A stretch of 64,000 bases of DNA from Marinobacterium nitratireducens (GCF_014645375.1 NZ_BMLT01000002.1:372001-436000), one strand, 5' to 3'. Positions 18,174 to 27,227 are shown, counted from the stretch's first letter. The notes: a model not told the origin generated them from the sequence alone. Numbers and translations are program-made.

Positions 18174-19985
18174 ATGGCGGCCCTGCTGCTGTGGATACCG
18201 CTGATGCCGCTGCTGAGCAGTCTGCTGTTGCTGCTGGCCGGTGCGCGCCTGGGCGAACGTCCGGTCGCGCTCCTGGGTGTCGGTTCGGTGGCGCTCTCGG
18301 CCCTGTTCAGCCTGGCGGCGATACTGAGCTTCTCCGCCTCCGACGGCGTTGCCTGGGGCATCGAGACGCTGCCCTGGTTCAGCGCCCTCGGGCTCGAGGT
18401 GGGTTTCAGTCTGCACTTCGACGGACTGAGCGCGGTGATGGTGGGCGTCATTACCGGCGTCGGCCTGCTGATTCACCTCTATTCGGTCGCCTATATGGCC
18501 GGTGACGCGGATTTCGCGCGCTTCTTTGCCTACCTCAACCTGTTCGTCGCGATGATGCTGATACTGGTGCTGGCCGGAGACTTTCTGCTGCTGTATCTGG
18601 GCTGGGAGGGCGTGGGCCTGTGCAGCTTCCTGCTCATCGGTTTCTGGTACCGTCAGCCGGAAAACGGCTACGCTGCCCGCAAGGCGTTCGTCGTCACCCG
18701 CATCGGGGATGTCGCGCTGGCGCTGGGGTTGCTGATACTGGTGCAGCAATTCGGCATGCTGAATATTCAGGACAGTGTGGATCAGGCCCGGCAGCTGTGG
18801 CCCGGCAGCGACCTGGCCGGCTGGGTGGCGCTGCTGCTGCTTGGCGGCGCTGTCGGCAAGTCGGCGCAGCTGCCGCTGCAGACCTGGTTGCCGGACGCCA
18901 TGGCCGGCCCCACGCCGGTCAGTGCGCTGATACACGCCGCCACCATGGTCACTGCCGGCGTCTATCTGATTGCCCGGACCCAGGGCATTTTTATGCTGGC
19001 GCCACAGGTGTTGCAGCTGGTGGCGCTGGTCGGTGCGATGACACTGTTCCTGGCGGCCTGCAGCGCGCTGGTGCAGCACGATCTCAAGCGGATTCTGGCC
19101 TACTCAACCATCAGCCAGATCGGCTACATGTTCTTCGCCCTCGGCACCGGCGCCTTTTCGGCGGCTGTCTTCCACCTGATGACCCATGCCTTTTTCAAGG
19201 CGCTGCTGTTCCTCGCCGCCGGCCAGGTGATAATGAGTCTGCATCACGAGCAGGATACCCGTCGCATGGGAGGGTTGCTGCGACCGATGCCGTTCAGCGC
19301 CCTCTGCTTTGCCATCGGCTGCGCGGCTCTGGCGGCGCTGCCGCTGACCTCGGGTTTCTACAGCAAAGATGCCATTCTGCTGCAGGCCTATGCGCAGGGT
19401 GGAGCAGGTTTCGCCTGGTGGCTGGCGCTGGCCGGGGCGCTGGTGACGGCGCTCTACAGTCTGCGATTGTTCGTGCGGCTGTTCCTGGGCGATTGTCGCA
19501 CTCTGCCCGAGCCGGACAACCGCCCGCTGCTTTGCTGGCCGCTGGGGATTCTGTGCCTGCTGGCGCTGTTCGGCGCCCTGATACCGCAACCGCTGCATGA
19601 CGTTTTCAGTGCGGCGCCGCAGGCGCACGTGCCGTTGCCGGTGCACCTGCTCGTGCTGGCGATGCCCGTTATCGGACTGGTGGCGGGGATCTGGCTGCTG
19701 CTGCGTCACCGCGACTGGCGGCAGGCGTTTGCCACGGGCGCGCTGGCGCGCTGGTGGCGGGCGGGCTGGGGTTTCGATGTGCTGTACGACTGGCTGCTGG
19801 TGCGACCGTTGCTGTGGCTGGCAAGAGTGAACCGACGCGACCTGGCCGACCTGCCGGTACAGCTGCTGGTCTGGACGAGCCGGATTTGTCACCAGGGACT
19901 GTCGCGCCTGCAGAGCGGGCGGCTGCGACACTATGCCGTCGGTATCGTCGGTGGCGCCGTGCTGATACTGGCGGTGGTGCTATGA
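18174..19985 (+). CDS. nuoL: NADH:quinone oxidoreductase subunit L (proton channel)
   Basis: The distal antiporter-like subunit, 603 residues, with the lateral amphipathic helix at its C-terminus. Motifs include LYLGWEGVGLCSFLLIGFW, the broken-helix region SAQLPLQTWLPDAMAGPTPVSALIHAATMV (given here in parts: QLPLQTWLPDAMAGPTPVSA, then LIHAATMVTAGVYL), and KRILAYSTISQIGYM. It works with NuoM and NuoN in proton translocation. GCGGAG stands upstream of the ATG. It is followed 31 bases later by nuoM. Confidence 0.96.
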   Translation: MAALLLWIPLMPLLSSLLLLLAGARLGERPVALLGVGSVALSALFSLAAILSFSASDGVAWGIETLPWFSALGLEVGFSLHFDGLSAVMVGVITGVGLLIHLYSVAYMAGDADFARFFAYLNLFVAMMLILVLAGDFLLLYLGWEGVGLCSFLLIGFWYRQPENGYAARKAFVVTRIGDVALALGLLILVQQFGMLNIQDSVDQARQLWPGSDLAGWVALLLLGGAVGKSAQLPLQTWLPDAMAGPTPVSALIHAATMVTAGVYLIARTQGIFMLAPQVLQLVALVGAMTLFLAACSALVQHDLKRILAYSTISQIGYMFFALGTGAFSAAVFHLMTHAFFKALLFLAAGQVIMSLHHEQDTRRMGGLLRPMPFSALCFAIGCAALAALPLTSGFYSKDAILLQAYAQGGAGFAWWLALAGALVTALYSLRLFVRLFLGDCRTLPEPDNRPLLCWPLGILCLLALFGALIPQPLHDVFSAAPQAHVPLPVHLLVLAMPVIGLVAGIWLLLRHRDWRQAFATGALARWWRAGWGFDVLYDWLLVRPLLWLARVNRRDLADLPVQLLVWTSRICHQGLSRLQSGRLRHYAVGIVGGAVLILAVVL

Positions 19986-20016
19986 AGACGGCGGCGTTGC
20001 GCGCGAGGAGGGATCC

Positions 20017-21513
20017 ATGATTCTGGTCTGGCTGCTGCTGCTGCCTCTGCTTGCCGCGCTGTTCGCACCGCAGGTCGAGCACTGGCGTGCTGACGGCAGC
20101 CGCTGGCTGAGTCTGACGGCGCTGGGACTGCAGGCGCTGCTGTTGCTTGCCGCCGCCGGCGGCGGCGGCGACTGGTGGCTGGAGTCGCGCGCCGACTGGC
20201 TGCCGCGGCTTGGCATCGGCTGGCACCTGGGGCTGGACGGGCTCAGCTACCTGTTGCTCTGGCTCACCGTCGCGCTCGGTGCCGTTTCGGTGCTGATTTC
20301 TTGGCGCGAGATCCGCCAGCGGGTGGCGTTTTTCCATTGCAACCTGATGCTGTCGGTCGCCGGCATCGTCGGCGTTTTTCTGGCGCTGGACCTGTTTCTG
20401 TTCTTCGTGTTCTGGGAGCTGATGCTGATTCCCATGGTGTTGCTGATCGCGATCTGGGGGCACGACAACCGCCGCTATGCGGCGACCAAGTTCTTCATCT
20501 TCACCCAGGCCAGCAGCCTGCTGATGCTCATCGCCATTCTGGGGCTGGCGTTCGCGCATCAGTCGCAAACCGGAACCCTCAGCTTCGATCGCGATGCGCT
20601 GTTGCGCCTCGAGCTGGCGCCGGGGCTGGCTTACTGGCTGATGCTGGGCTTCTTTGTCGCCTTTGCCGTCAAGCTGCCGATGGTGCCGCTGCATACCTGG
20701 TTGCCGGATGCGCACACCGAAGCGCCCACCGCCGGCAGCGTGCTGCTGGCGGCGATTCTGCTCAAGACCGGCGCTTACGGGCTGCTGCGCTTCTCGCTGC
20801 CGCTTTTCCCCGCGGCCAGCGCCGATTTCTCGCCCGTGGCGATGGCGCTTGGCGTCGCCGGCATCCTCTACGGCGCCAAGCTGGCCTTTGCGCAGGATGA
20901 CATGAAGCGTCTGGTAGCCTACACCAGTGTCAGCCACATGGGCTTTGTGCTGCTGGGCATCTACGCGCTCAATGGCATGGCGCTGCAGGGCGCGGTGATG
21001 CAGATGCTGGCCCATGGTTTCAGTACCGCGGCGCTGTTCATTGTCGTCGGCATGCTTCAGGAGCGCTGGCACACACGGGATCTTCGGCAACTGGGCGGAC
21101 TCTGGACGCAGCTGCCCCGGCTGTCGGGCTTTACGCTGCTGTTCGCGCTGGCGTCGCTGGGGCTGCCGGGACTCGCCAACTTCATCGCCGAGTTTTTGAT
21201 TCTGGCCGGCGCTTTTCAGCGTAGCTGGCCGCTGACGGCGGTTGCAGCACTGGGGCTGGTCGGTGCCGCGCTCTATGCGCTGCTGCTGGTGCAGCGCGGG
21301 CTCTGGGGCGGGGGCGCACCGGCGCCGGGCAGGCACGACTGCTCGCGACGCGAATGGCTGGTGCTTGGGGCGCTGGCGCTGGCGCTGTTCTGGTTCGGTT
21401 TGCACCCGCAGCCGGTGCTGGATCTGGTGCGCGAGCCGCTGGTGCAGCTGCTGGATGCGCCGCACCATGCCGCCGAGTCGCCGCCGCGGCTGCCGGTCGG
21501 GAGCTGGTTATGA
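20017..21513 (+). CDS. nuoM: NADH:quinone oxidoreductase subunit M (proton channel)
   Basis: An antiporter-like membrane subunit of 498 residues. Visible motifs are LFFVFWELMLIPMVLLI (with the conserved Glu), VPLHTWLPDAHTEAPTAGSV, and KRLVAYTSVSHMGFV with the conserved lysine region. GAGGAGGGATCC precedes the ATG. Its TGA overlaps the nuoN ATG. Confidence 0.96.
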   Translation: MILVWLLLLPLLAALFAPQVEHWRADGSRWLSLTALGLQALLLLAAAGGGGDWWLESRADWLPRLGIGWHLGLDGLSYLLLWLTVALGAVSVLISWREIRQRVAFFHCNLMLSVAGIVGVFLALDLFLFFVFWELMLIPMVLLIAIWGHDNRRYAATKFFIFTQASSLLMLIAILGLAFAHQSQTGTLSFDRDALLRLELAPGLAYWLMLGFFVAFAVKLPMVPLHTWLPDAHTEAPTAGSVLLAAILLKTGAYGLLRFSLPLFPAASADFSPVAMALGVAGILYGAKLAFAQDDMKRLVAYTSVSHMGFVLLGIYALNGMALQGAVMQMLAHGFSTAALFIVVGMLQERWHTRDLRQLGGLWTQLPRLSGFTLLFALASLGLPGLANFIAEFLILAGAFQRSWPLTAVAALGLVGAALYALLLVQRGLWGGGAPAPGRHDCSRREWLVLGALALALFWFGLHPQPVLDLVREPLVQLLDAPHHAAESPPRLPVGSWL

Positions 21514-22934
21514 TCGGCGCGGCCGAACTCAGGGCGCTGCTGCCGCTGATGCTGGTGGCGCTGACCGCCATCGGCACCCTGCTGCTGGCGGGGTTCAGGC
21601 GCGATGCCAGGCTCGCGGCCCTGGGCTATCAGGGCGGGCTGCTGCTAACGCTGCTGACATTGCCCTGGGCGCTGCCGGAGCAACCCCTGGAGGTGACGCC
21701 ACTGCTGCGAATCGACGGCTTCTTCGGCTACTTCGCGGCGCTCTTCGTGCTGGTGGCGATGGCGGTTGGCCTGATGATGCAGCGACAGGTGCGAAGCAAG
21801 ACTTCCGGGGAGAGGGTCGAGGAGAGTTACGTGCTGCTGGCCATCTGTCTGCTCGGCGCCCTGGTGCTGGCCGGCGCGCAGCACTTTGCCGCGCTCTTCG
21901 TCGGCCTCGAGCTGATCAGTGTCGCCAGCTTCGCGCTGGTGGCCTACCCCTGTGGCGGCAGGCCCTCCACCGATATACGTCAGCGCAACAGCCTGGAGGC
22001 CGGGCTCAAGTATCTGGTGCTGTCCTCGGTGGCGTCCGGCTTCCTGCTGTTCGGTATCGGCTGCCTGTATCTCGACAGCGGCTCGCTGGCATTTGCGCCG
22101 CTGCCACCCTCGACGTCGCTGGCGTTGCCGGGGCTGGCGCTGCTGCTGGTCGGTGTTGCATTCAAGCTGGCGCTGGTGCCCTTCCACTTCTGGTCGCCGG
22201 ATATTTACCAGGGGGCGCCGACGCCGGTTGCGGCGCTGGTGGCGACGCTGTCCAAGGGCGCGCTGTTCGCGGTGATGCTGCGCTATCTGTGGTTCGGTGC
22301 GCTGCAGGAACTGGAAACCCTGGTGCCGGCGGTTGCCTTGCTGGCGAGCCTGTCGATGCTCGGCGGTAACCTGCTGGCATTGCGGCAGCGGGATATCAAG
22401 CGACTGCTGGCGTATTCGTCGATCGCGCACCTGGGCTATCTGCTGCTGGTGCTGCTGGCGATTGGCCATGCCGGGGTTGCGATCGAGGCCGGAGCCTTCT
22501 ACGTACTGGCCTACAGTCTGACGACGCTGGGGGCCTTCGCACTGATCGGCTGCGTCTGCGAAGCCGGCGACGAGCCGGACTATCGCCTCGAGGCTTTCGC
22601 CGGGTTGATCTGGCGCGCACCGCTGCTGGGTGCCAGTCTGATGCTGATTCTGCTGTCGCTGGCCGGCATTCCGCTGACAGTCGGCTTCATCGGCAAGTTC
22701 TACATCGTTGCGGCGGGCGTGGATGCCGGCCTCTGGTGGCTGCTGGCGGTGCTGGTCGCTGGCAGCGCGATCGGACTCTACTACTATTTGCGGATCATCC
22801 TGATCATGCTGGCACCGCAGTCGGAGCCGTCGGGTATCGGCGGTGGTCGCTGGCTGGTATACGGGCTGACGCTGCTGCTGGTGCTGTTGGGGGTGTATCC
22901 GCTGCCGGTGCTGCAGTGGTTGCCAGTGCTATAG
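21510..22934 (+). CDS. nuoN: NADH:quinone oxidoreductase subunit N (proton channel)
   Basis: The third antiporter-like subunit and last gene of the operon, 474 residues. The ATG at 21510 overlaps the nuoM stop; the frame continues open upstream inside nuoM but is not NuoN-like there. Motifs include LFVGLELISVASFALVAY, LVPFHFWSPDIYQGAPTPVA and KRLLAYSSIAHLGYLLLVL. No strong terminator with a T-run follows directly. Confidence 0.95.
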   Translation: MIGAAELRALLPLMLVALTAIGTLLLAGFRRDARLAALGYQGGLLLTLLTLPWALPEQPLEVTPLLRIDGFFGYFAALFVLVAMAVGLMMQRQVRSKTSGERVEESYVLLAICLLGALVLAGAQHFAALFVGLELISVASFALVAYPCGGRPSTDIRQRNSLEAGLKYLVLSSVASGFLLFGIGCLYLDSGSLAFAPLPPSTSLALPGLALLLVGVAFKLALVPFHFWSPDIYQGAPTPVAALVATLSKGALFAVMLRYLWFGALQELETLVPAVALLASLSMLGGNLLALRQRDIKRLLAYSSIAHLGYLLLVLLAIGHAGVAIEAGAFYVLAYSLTTLGAFALIGCVCEAGDEPDYRLEAFAGLIWRAPLLGASLMLILLSLAGIPLTVGFIGKFYIVAAGVDAGLWWLLAVLVAGSAIGLYYYLRIILIMLAPQSEPSGIGGGRWLVYGLTLLLVLLGVYPLPVLQWLPVL

Positions 22935-22987
22935 CAGCCTTCGTGCTTGGCCGCAGTAGATCAGCGTTAAGTCCGACAGGCTGCTAG
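22933..22987 (+). repeat. 55-bp segment bounded by a perfect 9-bp inverted repeat after nuoN
   Basis: TAGCAGCCT at 22933-22941 and AGGCTGCTA at 22979-22987 bracket about 37 bases. It overlaps the nuoN stop codon region and could be a hairpin or a tiny mobile-element remnant. Confidence 0.5.
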
Positions 22988-23042
22988 GGCCTATATTTAG
23001 GGTGTCGGGAAGCTGCCGGCACCGTATTCGGGGGAGACAGGA

Positions 23043-23504
23043 ATGAAGAGTTTCGAGACCGTGGGGGACATCGTCGACAATGCCATCGCCATTCATCGGG
23101 GGGCCGAACAACTATTCCGGGGGCTGCGGGCGCAGACTGCCGACACGCGGGCGCAGATGCTGCTGGACTACATGATCAAGCACGAGCAGCAGATGGAGAC
23201 CAGCGTGCACAACCTGCGCCGCTCGGGGTCGCAGGGGGTACTGGGAACCTATATTCAGTACACCCTCGAGGAAGCTCCCGGCGCTTATCTGGCTTCGCTG
23301 TCAGAATCCTTTCCGGACCCCACGGCCGATCAGGTGTGCGATATCGGTCTGCGTCTGGACGGCTATCTCGTCGAGCTGTTCGAAGGTGCCCGCAAGGAAA
23401 TCGACGCGCCCAAGGCGATGGATTTCCTGCAGGACCTCATGGACCTGGAGGCGCTGGAACGCCGCAAGCTGAGTCAGACGCTGAACTCCCTGCACGATCT
23501 CTGA
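23043..23504 (+). CDS. Small helical protein of unknown function (possibly ferritin-like)
   Basis: A 153-residue soluble, all-helical protein with no signal peptide. Segments such as HRGAEQLFRGL, MLLDYMIKHEQQMETSVHNL and MDFLQDLMDLEALERRKLSQ are spaced like a four-helix bundle with scattered Glu/His; this is reminiscent of rubrerythrin or ferritin-like folds but the metal ligands are not convincing. GGGGGAGACAGGA stands before the ATG. It stands alone between nuoN and the leuA leader. I do not recognise a named family. Confidence 0.75.
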   Translation: MKSFETVGDIVDNAIAIHRGAEQLFRGLRAQTADTRAQMLLDYMIKHEQQMETSVHNLRRSGSQGVLGTYIQYTLEEAPGAYLASLSESFPDPTADQVCDIGLRLDGYLVELFEGARKEIDAPKAMDFLQDLMDLEALERRKLSQTLNSLHDL

Positions 23505-23896
23505 CCCGTCCGGCTGCGCTCCTGTCAGGAAGGCAGCCAGGTTATCCCTGGCGGAAGTGGTCGATCAAGGCGCGGTTTCGGGTTTTTCGAGAGCCTGGGT
23601 GCGCTATTTTTGTATTGCCTGCATGAAATCGCTAAAAAATCATCATTTAATGGCTGTGAAAGGTTGTTTGAGGTGAAAATTGCCGCGACTTTGCACACAT
23701 TCACTGCCGCCTGCCCCGTACAATAGCTCTCAACGAAATGGCTGATCACCTCAGCGACGCCGGTACCCGGGCGCCTATCAGGCGCAGGGCACTGCCGGCG
23801 CGACCCGGACCCACGAAGACCGGAGCAGAGGGAGCCTACCCCGGACCCGGGTGCTCAGCATTTCGCTACCCCATCACGGCAAGACAGGTAACTGCA
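23505..23896 (+). promoter_or_regulatory. leuA upstream region with candidate promoter and leader RNA
   Basis: About 390 bp without a convincing gene. TACAAT at 23719-23724 is a good -10 candidate, though the nearest TTGCAC lies too far upstream (22-base spacer). The likely transcript then has a leader of about 300 nt before leuA. It contains a perfect hairpin GCGCCT-ATC-AGGCGC at 23771-23785. An AT-rich patch near 23630-23660 precedes the promoter. A 6-bp hairpin GCCAGG/CCTGGC occurs near 23535-23555. Confidence 0.45.
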
Positions 23897-23971
23897 ATGT
23901 TCAACAACAGTCCGATGCTATCGCTACGACTTTGGCGCAGTTGCCGGGCCTGGAGTCCCTTCGACTCCTAG
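23897..23971 (+). CDS. Candidate leuA leader peptide (24 aa)
   Basis: The reading frame MFNNSPMLSLRLWRSCRA continues to a TAG at 23969. Its three Leu codons are CTA, CTA and CTT, all rare in this GC-rich genome where CTG/CTC dominate, clustered within five codons. It lies 69 bp upstream of leuA and its stop codon sits in an RNA hairpin. This is what a leucine-sensing leader peptide would look like; control by ribosome stalling is inference. ACAGG upstream is a modest ribosome-binding site. Confidence 0.5.
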   Translation: MFNNSPMLSLRLWRSCRAWSPFDS

Positions 23972-23992
23972 AGATTCATGTGGCGCCCGGTA
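23942..23992 (+). promoter_or_regulatory. Nested hairpins over the leader-peptide stop codon
   Basis: An inner perfect stem GGAGTC (23952-23957) with GACTCC (23963-23968) lies within an outer 8-bp stem TGCCGGGC (23942-23949) with GCCCGGTA (23985-23992, one G-U). The leader TAG lies just after the inner stem. No T-run follows, so it is not a simple terminator; it may control translation or pair alternatively. Confidence 0.45.
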
Positions 23993-24040
23993 GCTGATTG
24001 ATGGCCACAATCCTCTGATCCAGCTTCCGGAGATACCCAG

Positions 24041-25720
24041 ATGAACCGTTTCGACCATCGTAAATACCGCCCCTTCGCACCGATTCGCAAGACCGACCGA
24101 CGCTGGCCCGACCAGGTCATCGAGCGCTCTCCCCAGTGGTGCAGCGTCGACCTGCGCGACGGCAACCAGGCCCTGATCGAGCCGATGAACGTGGTGCAGA
24201 AGCGCCGCATGTTCGAGTTGCTGGTCAGGCTCGGCTTCAAGGAGATCGAGGTCGGCTTCCCGGCCGCATCGCAGCCTGATTTCGACTTCGTCCGCACCCT
24301 GATCACAGAACAGCTGATTCCGGACGACGTCACCATCCAGGTTCTGACCCAGGCCCGTGAAGAACTGATTCAGCGTACCTTCGAGTCGCTGCGCGGTGCG
24401 CGCCGGGCGGTGGTGCACGTTTACAACTCCACCTCGACGGTGCAGCGCGAGCAGGTGTTCGGACTCGACCGCGACGGCATCAAGGCCATCGCCGTACGCG
24501 GCGCCGAAATCGTCAAGCGCGAGGCGCGCAAGTACCCGCAGACCGAGTGGGTTTTCCAGTATTCGCCGGAAAGCTTCACCGGTACCGAACTGGACTATGC
24601 CGTCGAGGTCTGCGATGCGGTCACCGCGGTGTGGCAGCCGACGCCGGACAACAAGGCGATCATCAACCTGCCGGCGACCGTCGAGATGGCGACGCCGAAC
24701 GTCTTTGCCGATCAGGTGGAATGGGTCTGCGACCATATCGCGCGACGCGATTCGCTGATCATCAGCGTGCACACGCACAACGATCGCGGCTGCGGCGTTG
24801 CCGCCGCGGAGCTCGCGGTGATGGCCGGCGCGGACCGGGTCGAGGGCACCCTGCTCGGCAACGGCGAACGTACCGGCAACATGGATATCGTCACCATGGC
24901 GCTGAACCTCTACAGCCAGGGCATCGACCCGCAGCTGGACCTGTCCAACATGGACGAAATCGTCGAGTGCGTCAAAGCCTGCACCCAGCTGCCGGTGCAT
25001 CCGCGCCACCCCTACGCCGGCGAGCTGGTGTTCACCGCCTTTTCCGGCAGCCACCAGGATGCCATTCGCAAGTGCCTGGCGCGGCGCCAGAGCGACAGCC
25101 CCTGGGAGGTGGCCTACCTGCCGATCGATCCGGAAGACCTGGGCCGCGACTATCAGGCGGTGATCCGTATCAACAGCCAGTCCGGCAAGGGCGGGGTGGC
25201 CTACGTGCTGGAGCGCGAGTACGGCATCCAGATGCCGCGCTGGATGCAGATAGAGTTCAGTGCCCAGGTGCAGCGCGCCACCGAGGAGAGCGCCGGCGAG
25301 CTGAACGGTCCGCAGATTTGGCAGATTTTCCGCGACCATTACCTGGCGAACGCCAGCGGCTGCAGCGTGCACAATTACCAGCTTCGCCGCGACAACGGTC
25401 AGGACCGTCTCGACGCCGAGATCGACTGGTTCGGCGAGGCGATGTCGGTATCGGGTTGTGGCACCGGCGTGGTAGGCGCTTTCGTTGACGGCCTCAACCG
25501 GCAGCTGGCGCAGCCGGTGGTGCTGGTGGAGTACAGCGAGCATGCGATGGGCGACGACCACGGTGCCGGCAGCGACGCCATCGCCTATGTGCAGGCCAGC
25601 GTCGACGGCAATCGCTTCAGCGGGGTTGCGGTCAGCGAGGATATCGTCACCGCGTCGCTGAATGCCATCCTCGATGCCCTGGCGCGCGCCCGTGACGAGG
25701 TGCAGGTAAGCGCCGCCTGA
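24041..25720 (+). CDS. leuA: 2-isopropylmalate synthase (long form)
   Basis: Condenses acetyl-CoA with 2-oxoisovalerate in the first committed step of leucine synthesis. At 559 residues it belongs to the longer LeuA type shared by pseudomonads and actinobacteria. The TIM-barrel metal and substrate motifs are WCSVDLRDGNQALIEPM near the N-terminus and SVHTHNDRGCG and GNGERTGN further on. The C-terminal part is the regulatory leucine-binding domain (VGAFVDGLNRQLAQP, DDHGAGSDAIAYVQ). CCGGAG stands before the ATG. It is monocistronic here, with a leader peptide candidate upstream. Confidence 0.97.
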   Translation: MNRFDHRKYRPFAPIRKTDRRWPDQVIERSPQWCSVDLRDGNQALIEPMNVVQKRRMFELLVRLGFKEIEVGFPAASQPDFDFVRTLITEQLIPDDVTIQVLTQAREELIQRTFESLRGARRAVVHVYNSTSTVQREQVFGLDRDGIKAIAVRGAEIVKREARKYPQTEWVFQYSPESFTGTELDYAVEVCDAVTAVWQPTPDNKAIINLPATVEMATPNVFADQVEWVCDHIARRDSLIISVHTHNDRGCGVAAAELAVMAGADRVEGTLLGNGERTGNMDIVTMALNLYSQGIDPQLDLSNMDEIVECVKACTQLPVHPRHPYAGELVFTAFSGSHQDAIRKCLARRQSDSPWEVAYLPIDPEDLGRDYQAVIRINSQSGKGGVAYVLEREYGIQMPRWMQIEFSAQVQRATEESAGELNGPQIWQIFRDHYLANASGCSVHNYQLRRDNGQDRLDAEIDWFGEAMSVSGCGTGVVGAFVDGLNRQLAQPVVLVEYSEHAMGDDHGAGSDAIAYVQASVDGNRFSGVAVSEDIVTASLNAILDALARARDEVQVSAA

Positions 25721-25787
25721 CGATAGGGTTATGGTCTCGATTGTATTTTCGCAGCCTGCGGCCGGGGTCCGCTGCGCCCGGGATAAC

Positions 25788-25858
25788 GTAGGGCGACCCT
25801 GAGCGAAGCGAACGGCGCCAGACAATGGCACGTTTCGTTGCACTCAAGGTGCCCTACG
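25788..25858 (+). repeat. GTAGGGCGACC-type palindromic repeat after leuA
   Basis: GTAGGGCGACCCTGAGCGAA begins the element and AAGGTGCCCTAC closes it at 25846-25857, giving terminal inverted repeats. It is related to copies at 5208-5239 and 12207-12241. It lies between the convergent leuA and dsbB. Confidence 0.6.
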
Positions 25859-25879
25859 GTTTTGGTCTGGCCCGAGCGG

Positions 25880-26386
25880 CTATCCCCGGCGCAGGCCGGC
25901 GACCAGCATGGCCAGGGTGAACAGCACCATCAGGCCGCCGAAGGCCACCAGGGCTTCGGCCATGGTGATGCCCAGCGGTAGCTCCGGCGTATAGCCGCAG
26001 GGTTCCCAGATCTCGAACAGCGTCGGCCACCACTGGTCCGGTGCGAACCAGGGCGGCAGCCCCGATTCCATGCTGCAGCTGCCTTCGATCCAGCCGCGCT
26101 CGATCCCTAAGGTTTTCCAGGAACGTTCCAGCATCCCCACCATGGTCACGAACGCCAGCAGCAGCGTCAGCAGACGCAGCGGCTTGCTGCCGTGGCCGAG
26201 CAGTCCGAGCAGGGCCACCAGAATGAAGCCGGCGAGCCAGAGCCTTATATGCACGCAGAGTACGCAGGGGCCGTATCCGAGCTCGTACTGGTAGTAAAGG
26301 GCCACGCCTTCGAGGGCCAGGCCGAGCAGGATCATCGCCAGCCAGAACAGGGCGCTGCGGCCCAGGGCGCTTAAGCGGTCGAACAT
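25880..26386 (-). CDS. dsbB: Disulfide bond formation protein B
   Basis: An inner-membrane protein of 168 residues with four predicted membrane helices that re-oxidises DsbA and passes electrons to quinone. The two redox pairs are Cys41/Cys44 (GPCVLC) and Cys104/Cys130 (EGSCSM and WEPCGY), at the same residue numbers as in E. coli DsbB. AAGGAA precedes the ATG. No dsbA is in the window; the gene stands between convergent leuA and the OmpA-like gene on its own strand. Confidence 0.94.
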   Translation of the reverse strand: MFDRLSALGRSALFWLAMILLGLALEGVALYYQYELGYGPCVLCVHIRLWLAGFILVALLGLLGHGSKPLRLLTLLLAFVTMVGMLERSWKTLGIERGWIEGSCSMESGLPPWFAPDQWWPTLFEIWEPCGYTPELPLGITMAEALVAFGGLMVLFTLAMLVAGLRRG

Positions 26387-26470
26387 CGAAAATTCCTTGA
26401 TAGCGACGGGGTGTGCGCTATCAGATCACAAAAAGGCGGCGGGGTTCCAGCCAGGCGGCCGGAGCGCGAA

Positions 26471-26492
26471 GGCCCCGGCAGCCTGAGGGGCC
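26471..26492 (-). terminator. Hairpin after the OmpA-like gene
   Basis: On the minus strand GGCCCC (26492-26487) pairs with GGGGCC (26476-26471), just past the stop at 26498. The tail is TTCGCG, so U-richness is poor. Confidence 0.45.
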
Positions 26493-26497
26493 CGACC

Positions 26498-27127
26498 TTA
26501 GAAGCGGTAGCTGAGGCTGGCGGTGTAGTTGTCGATATCGGCCTTGCCGCCGATCAGGTCGTCATCGTAGTCGATCTCGTAGTGGGCGTACTCGGCACGA
26601 ACGTCCCAGTTGGCGTTCAGCGCATAGGTCAGGCCGAGACCGTAGACCACGTCGGTGCCGTCAGCGACTTCGTGCTGATCGAGGTATTCAATATCGGTTT
26701 CCCAGTTGAAGGCGCCGACCCGGCCGTAGATGCCGAAACCGTAGTTCAGTGGAATGGTGCCGACCAGGCTGAGCTCGTAGCCTTCGGTTTCGAAGGAAAC
26801 GCCCTCGGAGAACGGGCCTACCTCGAAATCGGCGCTGGGCTTGCCCATGTTGGTGAAAGCGCCTTCCACAGCCACGTAGTCGTTGAAGGCGTAACCGAAG
26901 TAGATCCGGTAGGATTTATCGCTGTCATCGATCTTGCCTATGCTCGGCGTCACTACCAGTCCTTCTTCGGCGGCAAAGTCCGCAAGAGCCTGGTTGACGT
27001 CGCTTTTCGGAACATCCTGCTCGGCCCAGCCAAGCCCGGCGCCGAAGTAGCCACCCTGGGCGGCAGCGTTGGCGGAGCCGAAAACGGCGGCGGAAAAGAG
27101 GGCGGCACTCAAGAGCTTTTTCGACAT
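26498..27127 (-). CDS. Outer-membrane beta-barrel protein, OmpA/OmpW-like
   Basis: A 209-residue precursor with a clear signal peptide (MSKKLLSAALFSAAVFGSAN then AAA). The mature chain has alternating beta strands with Gly/aromatic residues (GGYFGAGLGW, YRIYFGYAFNDYVAVEGAF, RAEYAHYEI) and ends in SYRF, the terminal Phe used by the barrel assembly machinery. An eight-stranded OmpA-type barrel is likely; no C-terminal OmpA peptidoglycan domain is present. The ATG at 27127 with AGGAAGAAG upstream is chosen over a longer open frame. Ligand or function is unknown. Confidence 0.82.
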   Translation of the reverse strand: MSKKLLSAALFSAAVFGSANAAAQGGYFGAGLGWAEQDVPKSDVNQALADFAAEEGLVVTPSIGKIDDSDKSYRIYFGYAFNDYVAVEGAFTNMGKPSADFEVGPFSEGVSFETEGYELSLVGTIPLNYGFGIYGRVGAFNWETDIEYLDQHEVADGTDVVYGLGLTYALNANWDVRAEYAHYEIDYDDDLIGGKADIDNYTASLSYRF

Positions 27128-27227
27128 GGTGACTTCTTCCTGAAGTAGAGAGTGGACGTAATCCCGTACCGGGACGGGGCCATTGTAACCCCGGATTGTT
27201 GCATCGCGAAATGGCGCGGTGCCAGTG

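Noticed and set aside
19669-21468. 599-codon minus-strand frame across nuoL and nuoM
   Set aside because: It is antisense to two certain complex I genes; the Gln/Arg-rich product has no recognisable features.
23738-23971. 77-codon frame starting at 23738 as a real gene before leuA
   Set aside because: Its first 53 codons have Pro/Arg-rich low-quality composition; only the last part, from the ATG at 23897, has the features of a leader peptide.
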